A stretch of DNA of 64,000 nt, from positions 1-64,000 of the forward strand of contig NZ_BCXD01000005.1 of the NCBI RefSeq assembly GCF_001894925.1. Reading direction: 5' to 3'. Shown piece after piece: positions 47,301-55,017 of the stretch (position 1 is its first letter; each line of letters begins with the position of its first letter). Below the pieces are notes generated by a model. The model worked only from the letters and a program-made list of their open reading frames with translations, was not told the DNA's origin and did no database searches. Position numbers and translations under genes: made by a program. The stretch is from Rhodococcus rhodnii NBRC 100604 (lineage in GTDB: Bacteria > Actinomycetota > Actinomycetes > Mycobacteriales > Mycobacteriaceae).

Positions 47301-48843
47301 CGTCGCGATCCCAGACGATCCGGGGCCGCAGTTCGGCGAACTCGTCCGACGGATAGCGGCCCGCCAGCAGATCGAGCGTCGACTCGTACGCGGACCGCGG
47401 CAGCGTCGCGAACGAACCGCTGCGCCGGACGGTGTCGAACCAGTCGTCGACGTCGAGCGGTTCGAGGGCCGTCGCGGCGACGGTCTGCTGCGCGAGGATG
47501 TCGAGCGGGTTCGCGGGGATCTCGACCGCCTCGATCTCGCCCCGCGTCATCCGCCGCACCGTGACGGCGCAGTGCACGAGATCGGTGCGGTGTTTGGGAA
47601 AGACGATGCCGCGGGAGATCTCGCCGACCTGATGGCCTGCACGGCCGACCCGCTGCAGGCCGCTCGCGACCGACGGCGGCGCCTCCATCTGGACGACGAG
47701 ATCGACCGCGCCCATGTCGATTCCGAGTTCGAGGCTGCTCGTCGCGACGACGCACCGCAGCCGTCCCGTCTTGAGGTCGTCCTCGATGAGGGCGCGCTGA
47801 TCCTTGCTCACCGACCCGTGGTGCGCGCGTGCGAGCAGGGTGTCGCCACCGTAGTTCACCTCGGTGGGCGACCCCAGTTGCGCGGGCGGCGCGCCGTCGC
47901 GCTCGACCGCGGCGCCGATGCGCTCGGCGTACAACTCGTTGAGCCGTGCGGTCAGTTTCTCCGCGAGCCGTCGTGAGTTCGCGAACACGATCGACGATCC
48001 GTGATCGAGGATCGCGTCGACGATCTGCTCTTCGACGTGCGGCCAGATCGAGCCCGCCTGCGGCGTCGCCGACGACGACAGCTCGTCGGGCTCGGTGAGG
48101 CCCAGTTCGGTCATGTCCTCGACCGGCACCCGGACGGTGAGATCGAACGTCTTCGGTGCGGGCGGCGACACGATGCGGACGGGCGCCGCGCCCGCGAGGA
48201 AACGTGCGACGGCGTCGTGCGGGCGGACCGTGGCCGAGAGCCCGATGCGTTGGGCGGGCCGCTCGAGCAGGCCGTCGAGTCGCTCGAGCGACAACGCCAG
48301 GTGCGACCCGCGTTTCGTGCCCGCGACGGCGTGCACCTCGTCGACGATCACCGTCTCGACCCCCGCGAGGGTCTCGCGCGCCGACGACGTGAGCATGAGG
48401 AACAGCGACTCCGGCGTCGTGATGAGGATGTCCGGCGGGTTCTTCAGCAGCGAGCGGCGGGCACTCGGGGGAGTGTCACCCGAACGCACCCCGACCGAGA
48501 CGTCCGGTGGGGCGAGGCCGAGCCGCTTCGCCGTCTGCGTGATGCCGACGAGCGGAGCGCGCAGGTTGCGCTCGACGTCGACGCCCAGCGCCTTCAGCGG
48601 CGAGATGTAGAGGACACGCGTCGAGGGCGGCGCGTCGTCGGGACGGGGCGCCGACGTCAGCCGGTCGAGCGACCACAGGAACGCCGAGAGCGTCTTGCCC
48701 GAGCCGGTCGGTGCGACGACCAGCGTGTGCGCGCCCGCGGAGATCGACTCCCACGCACCCAGCTGAGCTGCGGTGGGCTCGGAGAAGGCGCCCGCGAACC
48801 ACTCACGCGTGGCCTGCGAGAACCGGTCGAGTACGTCGCTCAC
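44305..48843 (-). CDS. lhr: Lhr-type ATP-dependent DNA helicase
   Basis: A 1512-residue superfamily 2 helicase. Walker A is APTGSGKT (44-51), DEVH box in VIVDEVHAVAGTKRGSHL (about 165), motif III LSATVRP and motif VI LQRVGRAGHQVGEISRG. These are followed by the Lhr winged-helix and signature domains and a long C-terminal region that makes up more than half the protein. Lhr translocates 3' to 5' and unwinds RNA:DNA hybrids; in mycobacteria it is induced by DNA damage. It is co-transcribed with nei. The GTG is preceded by GGAAGG. Confidence 0.96.
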   Translation of the reverse strand: MSDVLDRFSQATREWFAGAFSEPTAAQLGAWESISAGAHTLVVAPTGSGKTLSAFLWSLDRLTSAPRPDDAPPSTRVLYISPLKALGVDVERNLRAPLVGITQTAKRLGLAPPDVSVGVRSGDTPPSARRSLLKNPPDILITTPESLFLMLTSSARETLAGVETVIVDEVHAVAGTKRGSHLALSLERLDGLLERPAQRIGLSATVRPHDAVARFLAGAAPVRIVSPPAPKTFDLTVRVPVEDMTELGLTEPDELSSSATPQAGSIWPHVEEQIVDAILDHGSSIVFANSRRLAEKLTARLNELYAERIGAAVERDGAPPAQLGSPTEVNYGGDTLLARAHHGSVSKDQRALIEDDLKTGRLRCVVATSSLELGIDMGAVDLVVQMEAPPSVASGLQRVGRAGHQVGEISRGIVFPKHRTDLVHCAVTVRRMTRGEIEAVEIPANPLDILAQQTVAATALEPLDVDDWFDTVRRSGSFATLPRSAYESTLDLLAGRYPSDEFAELRPRIVWDRDANTLTGRPGAQRLAVTSGGAIPDRGLFAVYMVGEKSSRVGELDEEMVYESRVGDVFALGATSWRIEEITYDRVLVSPAYGMPGRLPFWHGDGPGRPAELGAALGAFLRDVAHTGRDDVLTDLRASGLDENAANNLVQLVDEQAAATGQVPSDRTLVIERFRDELGDWRLVLHSPYGQRVHAPWALAVGARLRERLSIESNATASDDGIIVRLPDTEDDPPGADLFVFDPDEIDDIVTEQVGGSALFASRFRECAARALLLPRRNPGKRAPLWQQRQRSAQLLDVARGYPTFPILLETVRECLQDVYDLPALHRLFTAIARRSVRLVEVETASPSPFATSLLFGYVGEFMYEGDSPLAERRAAALSLDSTLLSELLGRVELRELLDADVLARAELELQRLVPDRKARDAEGIADLLRLLGPMTPDEVAERSESDPAEWLRGLVASKRALHVTFAGREWWTAVEDAARLRDALGVPLPIGTPAAFIEPVDDPLGDLVGRYARTHGPFTTSDAAERFGLGPAVVRDTLARLAVRKRVVEGDFRPGGAGSEWCDAEVLRRLRRRSLAAARQEVEPVSTATLGRFLPAWQHVGRDLRGVGGLRGVDGVATVIDQLAGVPIPASALESLVLPSRVADYSPAMLDELTATGEVLWVGAGAISGKDGWVALHPADGAPLTLAPPAAADLSEMQQQILDTLSGGGGYFFRQLSDALGSSDDTVLANALWELVWLGHVGNDTLAPLRALLSDTSRRTTAHRSVRRAPRARSYRVGTLPSRGGPPTVGGRWSLVPAPEADPTLRASATAEVLLERYGVVTRGAVVNEGVPGGFAVMYKVLARFEENGRCRRGHFVETLGGAQFAAPHVVDRLRGYGDTIEGRHAASPAVVLAAADPANPYGAALPWPARTTEERPGHRPGRKAGGIVVLVDGALALYVERGGRTLLTFGDDPGTSRTAVSALADAVRARRIDRIVVEKVDGESIHGSEFAAVLTEAGFAATPRGFRLRG

Positions 48844-48910
48844 CCTTCCAGTGTGCCCCCGGGGTGTGACACGTACCCGTGGTTGCGGCCCGACCTCCGG
48901 GGTCGAGGCG

Positions 48911-50299
48911 TCACAGCACGGCGCCGGGGTTGAGGATTCCGGTGGGGTCGAGCGCGTGCTTGATGCGGCGGGTCAGGTCCATGACGTCGGGGCCGACCTG
49001 ATCCGGCAGCCACGCCTTCTTGAGCCGGCCGACGCCGTGCTCGCCCGTGATCGTCCCGCCCAGTGCGATCGCGAGCGTCATGATCTCGCCGAACGCGACG
49101 TGCGCTCGCGCCGTCATGTCGGCGTCCGCCGGGTCGTGGACGATGAGCGGGTGCGTGTTGCCGTCGCCCGCGTGGGCGATGACGGCGATCGTGACGTCCC
49201 GCTCGGCTGCGATCCGCTCGATGCCGGTGATGAGATCGGGGAGTGCGGGGAGCGGTACGCCGACGTCCTCGAGCAGGAGCGGGTCGATCCGCTCGACCGC
49301 CGGAATCGCGAAACGGCGTGCGGCGGTGAAGGCCTCGCCCTCGTCGGGATCGTCCGTCCGGAACACCTCGGTGGCGCCGCGCCGCTCGAACGCCTCCGCC
49401 ATGAACGCGGCCTCCCGCTCGCACTCGCCGCCGACGGCATCGGACTGCGCGATGAGCATCGCGCGCGCCGACCGGTCGAGCCCCATCTTCAGTGCGTCGT
49501 CGACCGCCGCGATCGTGACGCCGTCCATGAACTCGAGCATCGCGGGACGCATCGTCCGGGTGATGTCGAGGATCGCTCCCGTCGCGTCCTCGACTCGCGC
49601 GAACGACGCGACGACGGTGCTCGCGGGCGGCTGCGCGGGAACGAGCCGGACCGTCACCTCCGTGATGACGCCGAGCGTTCCCTCGCTGCCGACGAACAAC
49701 TTGGTGAGCGAGAGCCCCGCCGAATCCTTGAGCCGCGGCCCGCCGAGCCGGACGGCGGTGCCGTCGGCGAGAACGACCTCGAGTCCGAGGACGTAGTCCG
49801 TCGTCACGCCGTACTTCACGCAGCACAGTCCGCCGGCGTTCGTCGCGGCGTTGCCGCCGATCGAGCACATCTCGAACGACGACGGATCAGGTGGATACCA
49901 CAGCCCGTGCTCGGCGACCGCGCGCTTGACCTCGGCGTTGAGCAGTCCGGGCTGGACGACGGCGGTCCGCGTCACCGGATCGACGGTGATCTCGCGCATC
50001 GCCTCCGTCGTCAGGACGATGCCGCCGTCGATCGCCGTCGCACCGCCCGACAGCCCCGATCCCGCACCGCGCGGTGTCACCGGGACGTCGTGGGCGCTCG
50101 CCCAGCGCAGCACCGCCTGGACGTCCTCGGTCGAGCCCGCGCGGACGACGGCCAGTGGCGTCCCGGCGGCGGGATCCTTGGCCCAGTCGCGCCGATACGT
50201 CTCCACGACATCGGGGTCCGTGACGAGGCGCGAAGGGCCGGGTCGCGAAGGGCCGAGGACTTCGGCCAACTCGGCGAGCCGTGCGTCGGTTGCGGTCAT
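48911..50299 (-). CDS. FAD-linked oxidase, GlcD/D-2-hydroxyglutarate dehydrogenase-like
   Basis: A 462-residue flavoprotein of the FAD_binding_4 plus FAD-oxidase_C type. PVTPRGAGSGLSGGATAIDG and SIGGNAATNAGGLCCVKYG are the FAD motifs. C-terminal AVIAHAGDGNTHPL holds metal/substrate His residues, and GTITGEHGVGRLKKAWL and LDPTGILNPG close the fold. Relatives oxidise D-lactate, glycolate or D-2-hydroxyglutarate; the substrate cannot be called by eye. Its place near pcd and a DUF1338 gene makes D-2-hydroxyglutarate attractive. It has the best promoter in the window. Confidence 0.88.
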   Translation of the reverse strand: MTATDARLAELAEVLGPSRPGPSRLVTDPDVVETYRRDWAKDPAAGTPLAVVRAGSTEDVQAVLRWASAHDVPVTPRGAGSGLSGGATAIDGGIVLTTEAMREITVDPVTRTAVVQPGLLNAEVKRAVAEHGLWYPPDPSSFEMCSIGGNAATNAGGLCCVKYGVTTDYVLGLEVVLADGTAVRLGGPRLKDSAGLSLTKLFVGSEGTLGVITEVTVRLVPAQPPASTVVASFARVEDATGAILDITRTMRPAMLEFMDGVTIAAVDDALKMGLDRSARAMLIAQSDAVGGECEREAAFMAEAFERRGATEVFRTDDPDEGEAFTAARRFAIPAVERIDPLLLEDVGVPLPALPDLITGIERIAAERDVTIAVIAHAGDGNTHPLIVHDPADADMTARAHVAFGEIMTLAIALGGTITGEHGVGRLKKAWLPDQVGPDVMDLTRRIKHALDPTGILNPGAVL

Positions 50300-50305
50300 G
50301 TCCGA

Positions 50306-50334
50306 ACCGTGAACCGGATCACACCGAATGTCAA
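50306..50334 (-). promoter_or_regulatory. Sigma-A-type promoter of the FAD-linked oxidase
   Basis: Minus strand: perfect -35 TTGACA (50329-50334), 17-base spacer, -10 CACGGT (50306-50311), then 6 bases to the ATG. The spacing is canonical and the mRNA would be leaderless. Confidence 0.6.
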
Positions 50335-50344
50335 CCGTGGCGCG

Positions 50345-50827
50345 TCAGTGCCCTGCCGCGTCGACGACGCACGTCGCGTTCGCGTAGGGACCCGACGACG
50401 TCTGCTCCGAGATCGTGTGACCGTTCGCGATCACGCGGCAGGTGATGGGCGTGTCGCCGCCGCCGTTCGTCGCGGTCAGCGTCAGCCACTTCTCGGGGGT
50501 GTCGATCGTGACCTGCGTGTTCCACGGCAACGGCGCGCCGCTCTCGGTCGATGTTCCGTAGTTCTCACCCGTGTAGGTGAGCGACGTGCTCGTGCCCTCG
50601 CCGTCGACCTCGTACCGGATGTCGACCGCCTCGCTCGCTGCCTGGCCGCCCGTGGGCGACGTGGGCGAGCCCTCCGTCGCCCCCGCCGTCGTGGTCGTGG
50701 CGGTGGCCGTCGCCGCCTCGCCGCCCCCGTCGCCGTTGCCGCATCCGGTGAGGATGGCGGCCCCGCCCAGTGCGAGCGCGAATCCGGCTGCCACCGTTCG
50801 CGCGGTGCGTGATCGTGTCGTCGTCAC
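50345..50827 (-). CDS. MmpS-like lipoprotein
   Basis: A 160-residue exported lipoprotein. The signal peptide ends in a lipobox, AAILTGC, with acylated Cys29. A Thr/Ala/Gly linker (to about 65) is followed by an MmpS-type beta domain: VDIRYEVDGEGTSTSLTYTG and WLTLTATNGGGDTPITCRVI. The two cysteines of the domain (ITCRV and NATCVVD) probably form a disulfide. MmpS proteins are accessory partners of MmpL transporters in siderophore and lipid export. No mmpL is nearby. It lies 21 bases after a paralogue and is probably a tandem duplicate. Confidence 0.8.
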   Translation of the reverse strand: MTTTRSRTARTVAAGFALALGGAAILTGCGNGDGGGEAATATATTTTAGATEGSPTSPTGGQAASEAVDIRYEVDGEGTSTSLTYTGENYGTSTESGAPLPWNTQVTIDTPEKWLTLTATNGGGDTPITCRVIANGHTISEQTSSGPYANATCVVDAAGH

Positions 50828-50848
50828 AGGCGTCTCGTCCTCTCGCAG

Positions 50849-51520
50849 TCACTCGCCGGCGTCGCCGGAGCAGCTCACGTTGGCGTACGGGCCGGACGAG
50901 GTCTGCTCGGCGATCTGGTTGCCGTCGGCGAGGATCCGGCACGTGATGGAGCCGCCGTCGGATCCGTTGCTCGCCGTCATCGTCACGAACTTGCCGAGAC
51001 CGTCGATGTCGACGTCGCGGCTCCACGGCAGCGTCGCATTCGTCTCCTGCGCCATGTCGAGATTCGTGCCCGAGTACGTGACCGTCGCGCCCGTACCCGT
51101 GCCCTCCACCTGATAGGTGACGGACACCGAGCGATTCGACTCCCGGTCGATCTCGCTCGCGACACCACCGAACAGTGCGACACAGCCGGCGAAGAGCAGC
51201 ACGAACGCCAGGATCACGCCGAGCAGCACCCACGGCCAGATGCGGCGCTTCTTCTGCTGCGGCGGCGGGTACGGGGGCGGGGGATAGCCGCCCTGCCCGT
51301 ACCCCTGCTGCCCGTACGGCTGCTGTCCGTAGCCCTGTTGGCCCGGTTGCCCGTACGGCTGCTGGCCGTAGCCCTGTTGTCCGTACGAGCCCTGTTGTCC
51401 GTACGGTTGTTGGCTCCCGTAGCCCGGTTGCCCCGTCTGCCCGTACTGCGGCGGGCCGTCCGACCGGTCGTGGTCGTCGTCGGATCCGGTCCCGCCCGGC
51501 CCCGGTGGCTGAGTGCTCAT
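50849..51520 (-). CDS. MmpS-like membrane protein with YGQ-rich cytoplasmic tail
   Basis: A 223-residue protein. Residues 1-95 are disordered [11 protein letters not shown] repeats ending in PPPQQKKRR. One membrane helix ([21 protein letters not shown]) follows, then an MmpS beta domain with [20 protein letters not shown] and [20 protein letters not shown]. The C-terminal pattern [12 protein letters not shown] matches [12 protein letters not shown] in the adjacent lipoprotein, so the domains are paralogous. GGGAGGAC precedes the ATG. A TAACCT hexamer (51567-51572, minus) may be the pair's promoter. Confidence 0.82.
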   Translation of the reverse strand: MSTQPPGPGGTGSDDDHDRSDGPPQYGQTGQPGYGSQQPYGQQGSYGQQGYGQQPYGQPGQQGYGQQPYGQQGYGQGGYPPPPYPPPQQKKRRIWPWVLLGVILAFVLLFAGCVALFGGVASEIDRESNRSVSVTYQVEGTGTGATVTYSGTNLDMAQETNATLPWSRDVDIDGLGKFVTMTASNGSDGGSITCRILADGNQIAEQTSSGPYANVSCSGDAGE

Positions 51521-51633
51521 CGACTGTCCTCCCGTCGGGCCGAACACGGCGAATCCGGTGACTGGAAGGTTACTCGCGCGCAGGCCTGGCGCGGCTCGGA
51601 ATCAGCGGACGGTCACGGCGGCAGCGGTTTTCG

Positions 51634-53163
51634 TCAGCCGAACTCGACCCCCTGGGCGAGCGGGAGTTCGCTCGAGTAGTTGACGGTGTTCGTCGCACGC
51701 CGCATGTACGCCTTCCACGCGTCCGACCCGGACTCCCGGCCGCCGCCCGTCTCCTTCTCGCCGCCGAACGCACCGCCGATCTCCGCCCCCGACGTGCCGA
51801 GATTGACGTTCGCGATACCGCAATCGGAGCCGTCGGCGGCCAGGAAACGCTCGGCCTCGCGCTGATCCGTCGTGAAGATCGCCGACGAGAGTCCTTGTGG
51901 CACATCGTTGTGCATCGCGATCGCGTCGTCGAACTCGTCGTAGGCCATGACGTAGAGCACGGGCGCGAAGGTCTCCTCGCGCACCACCGACGACTGCGTG
52001 GGCATCCGCACGAGCGCGGGCCGCACGTACCAGCCGGTGTCGCCGACGCGGTCGCCGCCGCACACGACGGTGCCGCCGTCGGCTCGCGCCTTGTCCAGTG
52101 CCGCGCTCATCGCGTCGTACGCTCGCTCGTCGACGAGCGGCCCGACGAGCGTCCCGGCGTCGAGCGGGCTGCCGACGGTGAGCGTCCGGTACGCCGCTTC
52201 GATTCTCGACGTGAGTTCGTCGACGATCGACGAGTGTGCGACGACGCGCCGCATCGTGGTGCAGCGCTGGCCGGCGGTGCCCGCGGCGGCGAACACGATG
52301 CCTCGTACCGCGAGGTCGAGGTCCGCGGACGGGCCGACGATCGCTGCGTTGTTGCCGCCGAGTTCGAGCAGGCACCGGCCGAAGCGCGCCGCGACCTTCG
52401 GGGCGACGGCGCGGCCCATCGCCGTCGAGCCGGTCGCACTCACGAGCGCGACGCGCGGGTCGTCGACGAGAGCCGAGCCGATCTCGGCGTCGCCGAAGAC
52501 GACCGAGTGCAGCCCGTCCGGCGCGTCGGTGTCGCGGCACGCACGGGCGAGCAGCGTGTGACACGCGAGTGCGGTGAGCGGGGTCTTCTCGGAGGGCTTC
52601 CACACCACGGTGTCGCCGCACACCAGGGCGATCGCGGTGTTCCACGACCACACCGCGACGGGGAAGTTGAACGCCGAGATCACGCCGACGACGCCGAGCG
52701 GATGCCACGTCTCCATGAGCCGGTGGCCGGGCCGTTCGGAGGCCATCGTCCGGCCGTAGAGCTGGCGCGAGAGGCCGACCGCGAACTCGCAGACGTCGAT
52801 CATCTCCTGCACCTCGCCGAGTGCCTCGGAGCGGATCTTGCCCGCTTCGAGGGTGACGAGTTCGGCGAGGTCCTCCTTGTGGGCGACGAGGAGTTCGCCG
52901 AGTCGGCGTACGGTCGCGCCGCGGACGGGGGCGGGCGTCGTGCGCCACTCGGCGAATGCGGCCGTGGCCGCGCCGATCGCGGCGTCGACGCCGGCCACCG
53001 ACGTCGCGGGGACGGGCTCGAGGTCGGTGCCGGTGACGGGGGTGCGCGCCGTGAGGGTTCCGGGTCCGGGGGCCGTCGCCGTCGCGCCGATGCGGCCGAG
53101 TGCGGCACGGGCGCGCTCGGTCAGTTCGTCGGGCCGGGGGAGGATGAGTGCGGTGTCGGTCAC
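51634..53163 (-). CDS. pcd: Aldehyde dehydrogenase, piperideine-6-carboxylate dehydrogenase type
   Basis: A 509-residue NAD(P)-dependent ALDH7-like enzyme. SAFNFPVAVWSWNTAIALVCG, VSATGSTAMGRAVAP, LELGGNNAAIVGPSAD with the general-base Glu, and AAGTAGQRCTTMRRVV with the nucleophilic Cys are all present. It is the orthologue by position of pcd (Rv3293) and should oxidise 2-aminoadipate 6-semialdehyde (in equilibrium with piperideine-6-carboxylate) to 2-aminoadipate. Its GTG overlaps the stop of the DUF1338 gene (GTGA), so the two are translated together opposite lrp-lat. Confidence 0.93.
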   Translation of the reverse strand: MTDTALILPRPDELTERARAALGRIGATATAPGPGTLTARTPVTGTDLEPVPATSVAGVDAAIGAATAAFAEWRTTPAPVRGATVRRLGELLVAHKEDLAELVTLEAGKIRSEALGEVQEMIDVCEFAVGLSRQLYGRTMASERPGHRLMETWHPLGVVGVISAFNFPVAVWSWNTAIALVCGDTVVWKPSEKTPLTALACHTLLARACRDTDAPDGLHSVVFGDAEIGSALVDDPRVALVSATGSTAMGRAVAPKVAARFGRCLLELGGNNAAIVGPSADLDLAVRGIVFAAAGTAGQRCTTMRRVVAHSSIVDELTSRIEAAYRTLTVGSPLDAGTLVGPLVDERAYDAMSAALDKARADGGTVVCGGDRVGDTGWYVRPALVRMPTQSSVVREETFAPVLYVMAYDEFDDAIAMHNDVPQGLSSAIFTTDQREAERFLAADGSDCGIANVNLGTSGAEIGGAFGGEKETGGGRESGSDAWKAYMRRATNTVNYSSELPLAQGVEFG

Positions 53164-54455
53164 GGTGTGATCCTCTCGGAACGAGTTCGGCTCTGCTGGT
53201 CGTACAGCGTGAAGGGGTCGTGGACGGGACGGTCGATCGCGCCGGCGAGGTGCTCGGCGGTGTAGCGGTCGCGGGCGGTATCCGGGGAGTCGCGGTCGTC
53301 GCGCGGCGCCGCCGGATCGTCGAGATTCGAGCGGAAGATCCCCGCGGCCGACGCGGGAAGGAAGTCCTCGTACACGATGGGGACCCGTCGCACCGCACCG
53401 TCGGCGTCGCGGACCGACTCGAAGTACGCGAGCCCCTGCTCGTCGAGTTCCCGTTCGGTCGAGGGGAACTCGTGCTCCCACGTCTCGGCGGGACTGTCGG
53501 CGAGGGCGTCGTAGCGCGCCCGGCCCCGCGGTGTCAGTGCGATGCCCCGCGCCTCCACCTCACCGAACCGGACGCGGACCGGGCCCTCCGATACGGTGCC
53601 GTCGGCGTCGCGGAAGGCGCGCGGCTCTGCGAGCGCACGAAAGGACGTCTGCCGCAACAGCACGTCCGGGCCCGCCCAGCGCGGCGGGCCCTGAATCCGG
53701 TCGATCATCGCGATGCCGCGGTCGGTCATCCGCCGGTAGAGCTCGTCGATGTCGAGAACTCGGGGCGTCAGATGGTTGATGTGCGTGCTCGTGACGCCCG
53801 CGATGTCGGCTGCGACCGGCGAGACGGCCTCGAGCTCGCGGTACCACCCGCGATCGATCGGCTCCCGCGACAACGCGAACGCCGCCGTCGCGAGCTCGAC
53901 GAACCGGCGTGAGTCCGCATCGGGCAGGCCCGCCTCACGGTCGGCGCGGTGCGCGAGCGCGAGCAGTTCGTCCGGGAACAGCCGGCGCGCGGCGACGAAG
54001 CGGCGCACTCGCCGCGCGAGATCGGCGTCGAAGAAGCGTCCGTCGCCCGTCGTGAGCATCGAGGTGAAGACGCGGAACGGGTTGCGCGCGAGCTCGGCGG
54101 GCGAGGTGGGCCGGAACGCCGTCGAGACCACAGGGATCGGGGTGCTCGCGGTGCGGAGGTCGTAGTACCCCACCGGGTACATGCCGAAGCCGGCGAACAC
54201 CGCCGCGACGTGGGCGAGTTCGGTCTCCGACCCGACACGGATCGCGCCGTGCCGCTCGGCAGTGACGCGCTCCAGGCTGCCGAGCCGCTCCGCGTCGCGC
54301 GGATGATTACGGGCGTGATCGCGGTTCACCTCGGCGGTGACGTCCACGAGCGTCGTGTACGCCGGGACCTCGCGGCCGTACATCCGCGACAGCGCCGCGG
54401 CGAAGGCTGCGCGCAGCCGCGACTGCGGCACCCGAGCCGGGCAATCGTCGTCCAT
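53160..54455 (-). CDS. DUF1338 2-oxoadipate dioxygenase/decarboxylase (HglS-like)
   Basis: A 431-residue protein of the DUF1338/YdcJ family. Signature blocks are ERHGAIRVGS, YPVGYYDLRTASTPIPVVST, NPFRVFTSML and STHINHLTPRVLDID, with the His residues expected to bind Fe(II). Characterised members convert 2-oxoadipate to D-2-hydroxyglutarate with O2 and loss of CO2. AGGAGG lies 7 bases before the ATG; upstream extension in the frame is not credible. It heads an operon with pcd, divergent from lrp and lat, matching the order lat-lrpA-Rv3292-pcd that I recall in M. tuberculosis. Confidence 0.9.
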   Translation of the reverse strand: MDDDCPARVPQSRLRAAFAAALSRMYGREVPAYTTLVDVTAEVNRDHARNHPRDAERLGSLERVTAERHGAIRVGSETELAHVAAVFAGFGMYPVGYYDLRTASTPIPVVSTAFRPTSPAELARNPFRVFTSMLTTGDGRFFDADLARRVRRFVAARRLFPDELLALAHRADREAGLPDADSRRFVELATAAFALSREPIDRGWYRELEAVSPVAADIAGVTSTHINHLTPRVLDIDELYRRMTDRGIAMIDRIQGPPRWAGPDVLLRQTSFRALAEPRAFRDADGTVSEGPVRVRFGEVEARGIALTPRGRARYDALADSPAETWEHEFPSTERELDEQGLAYFESVRDADGAVRRVPIVYEDFLPASAAGIFRSNLDDPAAPRDDRDSPDTARDRYTAEHLAGAIDRPVHDPFTLYDQQSRTRSERITP

Positions 54456-54473
54456 GGTGCCTACCTCCTGGGA

Positions 54474-54479
54474 TAACCT
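54474..54479 (+). promoter_or_regulatory. Putative -10 element of the lrp gene
   Basis: TAACCT ends 6 bases before the GTG of the Lrp regulator; only 30 bases separate it from the divergent DUF1338 start, whose AGGAGG lies in the same gap. Confidence 0.55.
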
Positions 54480-54485
54480 GCGGAT

Positions 54486-54950
54486 GTGGTGGAATCCTCG
54501 CGGCACGACGGGTCCGGTGGCACGCTCGACGACGTCGACCGCGTCCTGTTGCGCGAACTGGTCGACGACGGGCGAGCCACCCTCGCAGCCCTCGCGGAGA
54601 AGGCGGGGCTGTCGGTCTCGGCGGTGCAGTCTCGCGTGCGCCGGCTCGAATCGCGCGGTGTCATCGAGGGGTATTCGGCGAAGGTCGATCCCGACGCCCT
54701 CGGCCAGTATCTGTCGGCGTTCGTCGCGATCACTCCTCTCGATCCGTCCGCTCCCGACGACGCGCCCGAGCGCCTGCGTGCGCTGCCCGCCGTCGAGGCG
54801 TGCCACTCGGTCGCGGGCGAGGAGAGCTACGTCCTCATGGTGCGGGTGGCCTCGCCGCGCGCCCTCGAGCACCTGCTCCAGGAGATCCGCGCGACGGCCA
54901 ACGTCCATACCCGCAGCACCATCATCCTTCAGACTTTTTACGAACGGTAG
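54486..54950 (+). CDS. lrpA: Lrp/AsnC-family transcriptional regulator
   Basis: A 154-residue regulator. An N-terminal helix-turn-helix (LDDVDRVLLRELVDDGRATL then LAEKAGLSVSAVQSRVRRLE) is followed by the RAM ligand-binding domain (VEACHSVAGEESYVLMVRVA, IRATANVHTRSTIILQ). It is the LrpA orthologue by position. Such regulators respond to amino acids, here probably lysine or a breakdown product, and should control lat downstream and DUF1338-pcd upstream. A second GTG immediately follows the first; both fit. Confidence 0.94.
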   Translation: MVESSRHDGSGGTLDDVDRVLLRELVDDGRATLAALAEKAGLSVSAVQSRVRRLESRGVIEGYSAKVDPDALGQYLSAFVAITPLDPSAPDDAPERLRALPAVEACHSVAGEESYVLMVRVASPRALEHLLQEIRATANVHTRSTIILQTFYER

Positions 54951-55017
54951 TCGACCAGGCCGTATTTTTTCCATCGCATCTCTGTTGTTTCGGTAAATGT
55001 GTGCCTACAGTGGGGCC
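54951..55017 (+). promoter_or_regulatory. lat promoter with AT-rich putative Lrp-binding region
   Basis: TACAGT (55006-55011) ends 6 bases before the lat ATG, with TTGT-rich sequence in the -35 zone. The stretch 54935-55000 contains ACTTTTTACG, GTATTTTTTCC and TGTTGTTTCGGTAAATG, unusually AT-rich with T-runs about 25 bases apart, as preferred by Lrp proteins. Confidence 0.5.
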
